A DNA stretch of 64,000 nt from Theropithecus gelada (lineage: Eukaryota > Chordata > Mammalia > Primates > Cercopithecidae), in contig NC_037682.1 of assembly GCF_003255815.1 (NCBI RefSeq), positions 8,802,209 to 8,866,208 of the forward strand, in the 5' to 3' direction. The stretch's first letter is position 1; every line of letters starts with the position of its first letter. Made by a program: the position numbers and the translations under genes. Shown piece after piece: positions 48,312-64,000 of the stretch. The notes beneath the pieces were generated by a model. It ran no database searches and had not been told where the DNA came from. It saw only the letters and a program-made list of their open reading frames with translations.

Positions 48312-48484
48312 AGTCCTAGGACTTCGATCCAGGGAAAGCATTAGGGGTAAGGGGACTACACTTCCCGTGAAGCTCCGCGGCGGCTTCCCGTGAGGCTCTG
48401 CGGGGGCTTCCTGAGAGGCCTTGCGCGCTTTCCGCGCCAGCTTCAGCGTCAACCCGCGAGCCCTTGCGTCGCGTAGAAGCGAGG
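48312..48484 (+). promoter_or_regulatory. RNASEH2C promoter and 5' leader
   Basis: Short GC-rich stretch between the G-rich tract and the ATG. No TATA box. ACTACACTTCCCG (48356-48368) resembles the ACTACAnnTCCC element of housekeeping promoters, followed by a GCTCCGCGGCGGCTTCCCGTGAGGC-like near repeat of GAAGC-rich units. Confidence 0.55.
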
Positions 48485-49482
48485 ATGGAGTGCGGCGACG
48501 AGGCGGCCATCGAGAGGCACCGCGTCCACTTGCGCTCCGCCACGCTGCGCGACGCCGCCCCCGTCGCACTACACCTGCTGCCCTGCGAGGTCGCGGTGGA
48601 CGGGCCCGCCCCGGTGGGGCGCTTCTTCACGCCTGCTATCCGCCAGGGCCCCGAGGGTGAGCATCGCGGCCGGACTACAGGTCCCGGCAGCCCCCGCGCC
48701 GGTCCGCGCGCCCCTCATCTCCTGGGCTCCGGGGGATCGTGGTGCGTCCGGAAGTGGCGGGAGGGCAGCTCCGGGCTCGCTCCGCAGGGCTCAGGTCCTG
48801 GGCCCAGTGTGGGTCCTGCCTGAGGCTCTTTGCGCCTCCCGCTCCAGGACTCGAAGTGTCATTTCGGGGCCGCTGTCTACGGGGCGAGGAGGTGGCGGTG
48901 CCGCCTGGCCTCGTGGGATACGTGATGGTGACGGAAGAGAAGGAAGTGTCCATGGGGAAGCCAGACCCCTTGCGGGATTCCGGGACTGACGACCAAGAAG
49001 AGTCGCCGCTGGAACGGGACTTTGTGAGCAAAGGAATAGGGTTGAAAGGGGGTGCGGGCGGGAGCTGTAGTCCCGATGCTGAGCCAGGCCCCTTCCTCAG
49101 GACCGCTTCATTGGAGCCACTGCCAGCTTCAGCCACTTCACCTTGTGGGGTCTGGAGACCATCCCTGGCCCGGATGCCAAAGTGCGTGGGGCCCTAACTT
49201 GGCCCAGTCTTGCGGCAGCGGTGAGTAGATGAGGAGTTCCGTCTTGTCCCCGGGTGGATGGGCTGGGGAGCACAATTGGGCAGACGAAGCCTGGAGGATT
49301 CTACTGGGTAGTGCGTGGGAAGCGTAGCTCCCTGACCACTCTTCCTAGCATGTCTAGAAGGGGTTATTCTGAACAGCTGGGTCCTTCCCCGGGTCTGGGG
49401 GCCAGCCTGCCGCCCTGCCTTACAAGTCCAACAGTAGAGGCGACTCCTCTTGCAGATTCACGCACAGGTGCCCGAGGACTGA
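48485..49482 (+). CDS. RNASEH2C: RNASEH2C, ribonuclease H2 subunit C, 164 aa
   Basis: Non-catalytic subunit of heterotrimeric RNase H2, which removes ribonucleotides from DNA and cuts RNA in RNA:DNA hybrids in the nucleus. Subunit C pairs with subunit B in an interwoven beta-barrel. Four coding exons: 48485-48656, 48848-49023, 49101-49220, 49456-49482, at phases 1, 0 and 0, all GT/AG, 495 bp with stop TGA at 49480-49482. The last exon codes only IHAQVPED. Residue 3 is Cys (MECGDE). Arg69, the position of a known human Aicardi-Goutieres substitution, is kept. Poly(A) signal AATAAA at 49563-49568. Convergent with KAT5. Length equals the human protein as I recall it. Confidence 0.97.
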
Positions 49483-49562
49483 GAACCAGAGCTTGAAATT
49501 CAAAGCTGCGATCCCTTCACAGCAGTAAACCAGCTCTTTGGAACCACTGATTCCATCACCCC

Positions 49563-49568
49563 AATAAA
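49563..49568 (+). terminator. RNASEH2C poly(A) signal (AATAAA)
   Basis: Canonical hexamer 81 bp after the stop codon; cleavage expected near 49585. Confidence 0.85.
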
Positions 49569-49654
49569 GGAGCTCTTTACAGCACCTGTGAGTCCGGGCA
49601 CCTTAGAGCCCCTAAGCCAGCATGGACCCCTTTCCCCCCAAGAACCTTGCATGG

Positions 49655-50070
49655 CTCTGGCATATAGAAACAATTTATTGCCGTGGGCAATGGGGATAAG
49701 AGAAGCCAGAATTTTTTGCAGCCAGCACCCACCCCACCCCCAACTTCTACTTTACAAAAGAAATTTTTACAACCACCAGTCCTCTGTACAGAGCTCCCCC
49801 ACCCCCCATCTCACTGTACACAGCTGCCTGGCTCCCTCTGGTCCCTGGTTCAGAGCAGGCCTGGGCCTGTGGCCAGCTGACCTTGGAGTTAGCCTGAGCC
49901 CTGAGCTCGCCTTGGTGCCGGGCACCAATGGGCCCTGCCAGGCCTGTCCCCTCCTTTTCGAGCTTTTCAGCCCCATCTCCCTTAGAGTGCTTTGTGGGAG
50001 CTGCAGTGAGGGCAGGGTGGGCTATCAGCCCCAGTCCTGCTGTCTTAGCACTGCAGTGGGCAGTGCCTGG
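49655..50070 (-). other. KAT5: KAT5 3' untranslated region
   Basis: Short repeat-free segment from the stop codon to the poly(A) site. Confidence 0.75.
49674..49679 (-). terminator. KAT5 poly(A) signal (AATAAA)
   Basis: Plus-strand TTTATT gives AATAAA on the minus strand, 392 bp past the KAT5 stop; cleavage expected near 49655. Confidence 0.82.
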
Positions 50071-58321
<8,251 letters not shown>

Positions 58322-58700
58322 CTTCCCTCCCTCCACTGCCACTTCCGGCCCCTGTGGGAGACGTCACTTCCGGGACCGAGCCCGCTGTAGGCCCGGGCCT
58401 CACGAAGCCCCTGTAGAGGGGGACTTTTGAGAGACACCGCGACCCAGTTGCAAGAGGCAAGACTGCCCCTGTGACTCCTGGGAAAACGGAGTGTTACAAG
58501 CCTCAGGCCGAGCCCTAGGTGGAAACCCCACAACGTGCACAGCGATTGGAGAACTACTGAGTCTGTCACGTGACGCCCACCGGGTGCGACGCTGTTCACG
58601 TGGATGCGGAGCGGGTCACGGGGCAATACCGTTTGGGCTTTGACGGAGGGCAGTCCTCGGGCGTCTCCTTGTGGCGGCGGGAGGTGTTGTCGGGAGTGAA
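58322..58700 (-). promoter_or_regulatory. KAT5 promoter
   Basis: GC-rich, no TATA box. ETS-like ACTTCCGG words at 58341-58348 and 58366-58373 (the second preceded by GACGTCAC, 58360-58367, a CRE-like word). Farther up are CACGTG boxes at 58567-58572 (within the palindrome GTCACGTGAC) and 58597-58602. Confidence 0.65.
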
Positions 58701-58831
58701 CTGCGCGCGAGAGGCTGGAGAAAGGAAGTGGGCTTAGAGGGGCTCGAACGCTCCCCCAGGTCTGTGGACTTCATTCCGTAGGCAGGAGGACTCAGGGAAG
58801 ATTTCTAGCTTTATTTCGTGTATTAGGCTTC

Positions 58832-59091
58832 TTTTATTTTTGAGACGGAGTCTCGCTCTGTCGCCAGGCTGGAGTGCAGTGGCGCCATCTCGGCTCCCTG
58901 CAACCTCCGCCTCCCGGGTTCAAGCGATTCTCCTGTCTCAGCCTCCGGAGTACCCAGCTAATATTTGTATTTTCAATAGAGGCGGAGTTTCACCATGTTG
59001 GCCAGGATGGTCTGGATCTCTTGACCTCGTGATCCGCCCGCCTCGGCCTCCCAAAGTGCTGGGATTACAGGCGTGAGCCAGGGCGCCCAGC
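58832..59091 (-). mobile_element. Alu
   Basis: Minus orientation; part of the left/right arm link is deleted (GCCTCCGGAGTACCCAGCTAAT). Confidence 0.92.
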
Positions 59092-59100
59092 CATATTAGG

Positions 59101-59270
59101 CTTTTTTTTTGAAACAAGGTCTGTGTCGCCCAGGCTGGAGTGCAGCGGGGGAGGCATAATCTCCGCTCACTGCAGCCTCCGCCTCCCTGGATCAAGTGAT
59201 CCACCTCAGGCTCCTGAGTAGCTGGGACTACAGGCGCGCACTACCAAGGCTGGCTAATTTTAAAAAATTT
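59101..59270 (-). mobile_element. Alu fragment
   Basis: Right-arm portion only, minus orientation. 59271-59457 after it is unassigned. Confidence 0.85.
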
Positions 59271-59474
59271 TTGCGTAAACAGGATTTGGAGACTGGACAT
59301 GGTGGCTCACACCTGAAATCCCAGCTACCTCCAGCCTAATCATGAGAAAAAGATCAGACAAATACCAATTGAGAAACATTCTACAAAATACCCCATGAAT
59401 ACTCCTCAGAACTGTGAAGATGTCACCGGTGGAGGGTGTCCAGATTCTTGGCATCTTAAAGAATTGGACAAAAC

Positions 59475-59800
59475 GGCTGGGCGCGGTGGCTCACGCCTGT
59501 AATCCCAGCACTTTGGGAGGCCGAGGCGGGCGGATCACGAAGTCAGGAGATCGAGATCATCCTGGCCAACACGGTGAAACCCCGTCTCTACAAAAAAAAA
59601 AAAAAAAAAAAAAGATACAAAAAATTAGCCGGGCGTTTTGGCGGGCATCTGTGGTCCCAGCTACTCGGGAGGCTGAGGCAGGAGAATGGCCTGAACGCGG
59701 GAGGCGGAGTGTGCAGTGAGCCGAGATCATGCCACTACACTCTAGCCTGGCTGACAGAGCGAGACTCTGTCTCAAAAAAAAAAAAACAAAAAGAAGAAAA
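59475..59800 (+). mobile_element. AluY with TSD
   Basis: Direct repeats AAAGAATTGGACAAAAC (59458-59474) and AAAGAATTGGTCAAAAC (59801-59817); extra A run in the middle linker. Confidence 0.94.
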
Positions 59801-60093
59801 AAAGAATTGGTCAAAACGCACAAAGCAAGGAAGGAATGAACGATTTATTGAAAATGAAAGTACACTCCAGTGTGGGGGCCGGCTGAGCATAGGGGCCAGT
59901 TACAGGATTTGTTGGAGTTTAAATACTCTTGGTTACTTGGGATACGCCCTGTGTAAATGAAGAGGATGAAGTAAAGTTACAAAGTCATTTAGGGTGTACG
60001 CCCTAAGGAGAGGATATTTCCTGTCATAACTGAAATGTGAGTCGGCCTTGTATGTTGCCTGCCTCCAGACCCTATTTTCCTGCCTCAAAGGTG

Positions 60094-60126
60094 GCTGAAC
60101 ATGGTGGCTTACGCCTGCAATCCCAG
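60094..60126 (+). mobile_element. Alu 5' piece (continues at 61233)
   Basis: First 33 bases of an Alu up to AATCCCAG; the remainder is at 61233-61497 on the far side of an LTR. Confidence 0.88.
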
Positions 60127-60204
60127 TGTTAGCAGGAAAGGGCCTATCCAGACCCCAAGAGAGGGTTCTTGGATCTCACACAATAGAGAATTCAGGGCGA
60201 GTCC

Positions 60205-60473
60205 AGCACTTTAGGAGGCCGAGGCAGGTGGATAACCTGAGGTCAGGAGTTCAAGACCAGCCTGACCAACATGATGAAACCCCATCTCTACTAAAAATAC
60301 AAAAATTAGGCAGGCGTGGTGGTGCCCGCCTGTAATCCCAGCTACTCGGGAAGCTGAGGCAGGAGAATCACTTGAACCCGGGAGGTGGAGGTTGCAGTGA
60401 GCATGATCGCACCACCAGCACTCCAGCCTGGGAACAGAGCAAGACTCCGTCTCAAAAAAAAAAAAAAAAAAAA
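60205..60473 (+). mobile_element. 5'-truncated Alu in the LTR, with TSD
   Basis: Starts at AGCACTTTAGG; 16-bp perfect direct repeat AATTCAGGGCGAGTCC at 60189-60204 and 60474-60489. Confidence 0.95.
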
Positions 60474-60549
60474 AATTCAGGGCGAGTCCGTAAAGTGAAA
60501 GCAAGTTTGTTAGGAAAGTAAAGGAACTCAATGCTGATTGTTCATTTTT

Positions 60550-60857
60550 ATGGGGTTTTTTTTTTGTTTTTTTCTGAGATGGAGTCTCCCTCTGTCACCC
60601 AGGCTGGAGTGCAGTGGCATTATCTCTGCTCACTGCAAGCTCCACCTCCCGGGTTCACACTATTCTCCTGCCTCAGCCTCCCTAGTAGCTGGGACTACAG
60701 GCACCTGCCACCATGCCCGGCTAATTTTTTGTATTTTTAGTAGAGACGGGGTTTCACCTTGTTAGCCAGGATGGTCTCGATCTCCTGACCTTGTGATCCG
60801 CCCGCCTCAGCCTCCCAAAGTGCTGGGATTACAGGCGTGAGCCACTGCGCCCGGCCC
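60550..60857 (-). mobile_element. AluY in the LTR
   Basis: Minus orientation; TTTTTATGG on the left and TTTTTATGG after the right end suggest the target duplication. Confidence 0.93.
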
Positions 60858-61232
60858 ATTTTTATGGTTATTTCTTGATGATATGCTAAGCAAGGGGTGG
60901 ATTATTCATGTCTCTTGTTTTTAGACCATACACAGTAACTTCCTGACACTACCATGGCACTGGTAAACTGTCATGGCACTGGTAGGAGTGTGGCAGTGAG
61001 GACGACCAGAGGTTGCTCTAGTGGCCACGTTGGTTTTGGTGGGTTTTAGTTGGCTTCTGTACTGCAACCTGTTTTATCAGCAAGGTCCTTATGACCTGTA
61101 TCTTGTACCACCTGTCTTATCCTGTGACTTAGAATGTCTTAACCCTCTGGGAACGCAGCCCAGTAGGTCTCAGCCTCATTTTACCTAGCTCCTGTTCTAG
61201 ATAGAATTGCTCTGGTTCATGCACCTCTGACA

Positions 61233-61497
61233 CCAGCATTTTGGGAGGCCAAGGCGGGCAGATCACTTGAGGTCAGGCATTCGAGACCAGCCTGGCCAAC
61301 ATGTTAAAACCCCATCTCTACTAAAAATACGAAAGTTAGCTGGGCATTTGTGGCATCCGCCCATAATCCCAGCTACTCAGGAGGCTGAGGCTAGAGAATC
61401 TCTTGAACCCAGGAGGCAGAGGTTGCAGTCAGCCAAGATGGTGCCACTGCACTCCAGCCTGGGCAACAGAACGAGACTCTGTCTCAGAAGAAAAAAA
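61233..61497 (+). mobile_element. Alu 3' piece (starts at 60094)
   Basis: Continues the Alu from CCAGCATTTTGGGAGG to its tail; together with 60094-60126 it makes about 298 bp. Confidence 0.9.
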
Positions 61498-61500
61498 GAG

Positions 61501-61808
61501 GCCGGGCACGGTGGCTCGCACCTGTAATCCCAGCACTTTGGGAGGCCGAGGCAGGTGGATCACAGAGTCAGGAGTTCGAAACCAGCCTGGCCAATATGGT
61601 GAAACCACGTCTCTACTGAAAATACAAAAATTAGCCGGGCTTGGTGGCAGGCGCCTGTAGTCCCAGCTACTCGGGAGGCGGAGGCGGGAGAATCGATTGA
61701 ACCCAGGAGGCAGAGGTTGCAGTGAGCCAAGATCATGCCACTGCACTCCAGCCTGGGCGACAGAGGGAGACTCAGTCTCAAAAAATAAATAAATAAATAA
61801 AATAAAGA
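61501..61808 (+). mobile_element. Alu with AAAT-repeat tail
   Basis: Plus orientation; tail grown to AATA units at 61780-61805. Confidence 0.94.
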
Positions 61809-61814
61809 AAAGAA

Positions 61815-61905
61815 AAAGATGTTGCTCAGGCTGGCCTCAAACTCCTGAGCTCAAGCAATCTGCCTACCTCAGCCTCCCAAAGTGCTAGGGCCACCGCACC
61901 CAGCC
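61815..61905 (-). mobile_element. Alu fragment
   Basis: Short minus-orientation piece (TTGCTCAGGCTGGCC to CACCCAGCC). Confidence 0.8.
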
Positions 61906-61934
61906 GTTGTTTTGTATATTAGGTTTCTTTTTTT

Positions 61935-62275
61935 TTTTTGGTCCAGTGGCTCACGGCTGTGATCCCAACACTGGGAGGCAGAGGTGGGAGGATCGCTTCA
62001 GCCCAGGAGTTACAGACCAGCCTTGGCAACAGAGTGAGACTCCGTCTCTACAAAAAAAATTTTTTTTAATTAGCCAGACATGGCAGTGGCCCTCGCTTGT
62101 GTTCCCAGCTACTTGGAAGGCAGAGGAGGGAGGATCACTTGAGCCTAGGAGTTCCAGGCTGCAGTGAGCCGAGATCATGCCACTGCACTCCACCCTGGGT
62201 GACAGAGACACACCAGCCTGGGACAGACAGACTCAGCACTTTGGGAGGCCGAGGTGGGCGGATTGCCTGACACCG
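61935..62275 (+). mobile_element. old Alu plus Alu 5' fragment
   Basis: Diverged Alu at 61935-62211, then a second piece at about 62232-62275 (CACTTTGGGAGGCCGAGG) that abuts the retroviral sequence. Confidence 0.8.
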
Positions 62276-62280
62276 TTCTG

Positions 62281-62465
62281 TCAATCCAGCTGCTTCAGGA
62301 TGTTGCCTTGGTCAGACAATGCTGTGTGGAATACCATGAGGGTGCATTCTGTGAGTTCACAGATGGTAGTCTTGGCAGAAGCATTGTGTGCCGGATAGGC
62401 AAACCCATATTCGGAGTGTCTATTCCAGTGAGGACAAACCTCTGACCTTTCCATGATGGAAGAGG
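62281..62465 (-). pseudogene. ERV integrase core, truncated relic
   Basis: GFAYPAHNASAKTT-type integrase text followed by a disrupted region ending SDQGNILKQLD at the Alu junction. Frame is shifted relative to the upstream piece; most of the core and its C-terminal domain are missing. Confidence 0.75.
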
Positions 62466-63005
62466 TCAAATATAATCAACCTGCCACCAGGTAGCTGGTT
62501 GATCACCCCAAGGAATGGTGACATATTGAGAGCTGAGTGTTGGTCTCTGCTGCCGGCAAATTGGGCACTCAGCAGTGGCCGTAGCCAGGTCAGCCTTGGT
62601 GAGTGGAAGTCCAGGTTGCTGAGCCCATGTGTAGCCTCCATCCCTGCCACCATGGCCACTTTGTTCATGGGCCCATTGGGCGATGACAGGGGTGGTTGGG
62701 GAAAAAGGTTGAGTGGTGTCCACAGAACAGGTCATCCTATCTACTTGATTATTAAAATCCTTCTCTGCTGAGGTCACCCATTGGTGAGCACTCACATGGG
62801 TTACAAATAGTTTCACAGTTTTTGACCACTCAGAGAGGTCCATCCACATACTTCTTCCACATATTTCTTTGTCACCAATTTTCCAATTATGCTTCTTCCA
62901 AGTCTCTGACCATCCAGCCAAACCATTGGCTACAGCCCATGAATCAGTATATAATCCCACATCTGGCCATTTCTCCTTCCATTTGAAGTTCACAATTAGG
63001 TGCAC
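62466..63005 (-). pseudogene. ERV RNase H end and integrase zinc-binding relic
   Basis: Same frame as the preceding piece, separated by one stop codon. Shows the RNase H YTDSWAVANGL region, then an HHCC zinc-binding module (HEQSGH ... CPICRQQ) and the first residues of the integrase core (TWWQVDYI). Confidence 0.85.
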
Positions 63006-63008
63006 TGC

Positions 63009-63332
63009 TCAAAGTTCTGCCCACTGGGAAGATTTCCCTTCACCGCTGTCCTTCAGGGATGTCCTAGGAAGGGGCTGTAGCACTGCAGCTGTCCACTTTT
63101 GGGTGGTGCCTGCATATCGTGCAGAACCATCTGTCTTCTGCACAGGCCAAATGGGAGAGTTGAACGAGGATGTGGTGGGAATCACCACCCCTGCGTCTTT
63201 CAAGTCCTTGATGGTGGCATTAATCTCTGCAGTCCCTCCAGGGATGCGATATTGTTTCTGATTTACTATTTGTCTAGGTAGAGACAGCTCTAATGGCTTC
63301 CATTTGGCCTTTCCCAGAATAATAGCCCTCAC
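63009..63332 (-). pseudogene. ERV RT start fused to RNase H start
   Basis: Residues about 16-66 match the N-terminal fingers of a retroviral RT (LPRQIVNQKQYRIP ... SPIWPVQK). At residues 67-70 (TDGS, 63134-63123) the text switches to the beginning of RNase H (ARYAGTTQKW). The catalytic YxDD region is absent. Ends at an in-frame TGA (63011-63009). Confidence 0.85.
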
Positions 63333-63458
63333 CCTACCAGTCAGGGAGCCAATGTGGGGGTTCTGTCAGCTGCTAAGTATGTCTACGCCAATTATGCATT
63401 CTAGCACCGGAGAAATGACCACAGAATGAGTCTAGGGACCCACCGGAACCACTGGAAG

Positions 63459-63716
63459 TCAGACCTGAGCAAAAACTCCATTAATTACCTGACCTCCATA
63501 AGCCCCTACTTTAACTGGAAGACCAAAATGACGTTTATAGTCCCCTGGAATCAGTGTCAGCTCAGAGCCAGTGTCCAGTAGTCCCTGAAATGTCTGATCA
63601 TTTCCCTTTTCCCAGTGGACAGTTACCCTGGTAAAAAGCCAGATGTGTGCTTGGGGAAGGATGGGTGAGCGATTCAGTGCATAAATTGTCAATAATCTAG
63701 TGGGGTCCTTCCTCAA
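63459..63716 (-). pseudogene. ERV protease relic
   Basis: Aspartic protease of retroviral type: active-site LLDTGSELTLIP is visible, and upstream LNRSPILPQ resembles a cleavage-site linker. The frame continues only to about 63459 and has a stop on either side. Confidence 0.85.
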
Positions 63717-64000
63717 GGGGACCCGGTTTCCCCTTCATTCAAGGAGTTTTGGTCTGTAAACTGGCTCAAGTCTGGAAATTGATTGAAGAGCCCTGATTCT
63801 CTATTTTTATATTTCAAATTAGTCTTTTGTCCATTTGACCTAGAAGTTTTCTGCTTGTATAAATTAAGTAGGAATGAAGTAGGCTTCCTATCAGTTTCAC
63901 TTCTAGGAACGCTATGATTAATTAGCCAATGCCAGAGCTCTACATGAGTCAGACTATTCTGATTGCCACTTTGCCTCTGCTGTCCATTACAGTAGCTACT

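Larger units (their letters stand above)
60127..61232 (-). mobile_element. solitary ERV LTR inserted in an Alu
   Basis: Begins TGTTAGC and ends CTGACA (TG...CA termini) and is flanked by CCAG on both sides (60123-60126 and 61233-61236), a 4-bp target duplication. Minus orientation is inferred from wording near the right end. Without its two later Alus it is about 0.5 kb. Family not named; no internal region. Confidence 0.8.
62278..64000 (-). mobile_element. decayed endogenous retrovirus, gag end-pro-pol fragment
   Basis: Minus-strand provirus remnant continuing past the window. Read 5' to 3' (high to low coordinates): degraded spacer/gag end, protease, RT start, RNase H, integrase zinc-binding region, start of the integrase core. 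It ends at an Alu piece near 62276. Env and 3' LTR are not present. Several stops and an internal deletion make it noncoding. Class uncertain, possibly ERVL-like. Confidence 0.88.

Noticed and set aside
59260..59454. Small minus-strand frame between Alus near the KAT5 promoter
   Set aside because: Partly Alu-derived, no family match, no splice partners.
60127..64000. The LTR at 60.1-61.2 kb and the pol fragment at 62.3-64.0 kb as one provirus
   Set aside because: The LTR is bounded by a 4-bp target duplication inside an Alu, so it is a separate, solitary insertion.
62278..64000. Co-opted retroviral protease or integrase gene
   Set aside because: RT core missing, stops, a frameshift and truncated integrase; no sign of a maintained frame.

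Overview
The window is nuclear DNA of an Old World monkey (Cercopithecidae such as macaque or baboon). Alu elements cover much of it, and many have the young cercopithecid AluY look (GAGACGGGCGGATCACGAGG, AAACTAGCCGGGCGAGG, GATCCGGCCACTGC, a right end reading CTTGAGCCACCGCGCCCGGCC). Four intron-bearing genes match the human 11q13 cluster KAT5-RNASEH2C-AP5B1-OVOL1, here in reverse orientation. The species call rests on repeat style and protein likeness, not on a search.

Layout. 1-10.6 kb is intergenic and Alu-packed, with old MIR pieces and a polypyrimidine microsatellite at 4.4-4.6 kb. A minisatellite of about 30 bp lies at 12.0-12.2 kb. OVOL1 runs on the minus strand (3' end about 12.64 kb, coding exons 14.5-22.46 kb, CpG-rich promoter 21.7-23.5 kb). 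AP5B1 runs on the plus strand (CpG-rich promoter about 27.9-28.9 kb, coding 28.90-31.63 kb), head to head with OVOL1. From 31.7 to 48.3 kb come LTRs, L1/HAL1-like sequence, a Tigger-like relic, about 20 Alus and two assembly gaps. RNASEH2C (48.49-49.48 kb, plus) follows, and KAT5/Tip60 (58.32-50.07 kb, minus, 14 coding exons) converges on it with poly(A) signals about 110 bp apart. Beyond the KAT5 promoter are Alus, a solitary LTR that landed inside an Alu, and at 62.28-64.0 kb a decayed minus-strand retroviral pro-pol fragment.

The coding exons give full-length products with GT/AG junctions in every case: OVOL1 267 aa, AP5B1 878 aa, RNASEH2C 164 aa, KAT5 513 aa. Their jobs are unrelated (epithelial repressor, late-endosome adaptor, ribonuclease H2 subunit, histone acetyltransferase); they share a neighbourhood, not a pathway.

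I found no undescribed biological system. The observations most worth a second look are a 60-bp inverted copy of OVOL1 exon 2 in OVOL1 intron 1, a tRNA-Asp 5' fragment joined to an Alu inside one target-site duplication, the solitary LTR nested in an Alu, a loss of the reverse-transcriptase core at a short repeated motif in the ERV, and a G-rich tract grown from an Alu tail at the RNASEH2C promoter.
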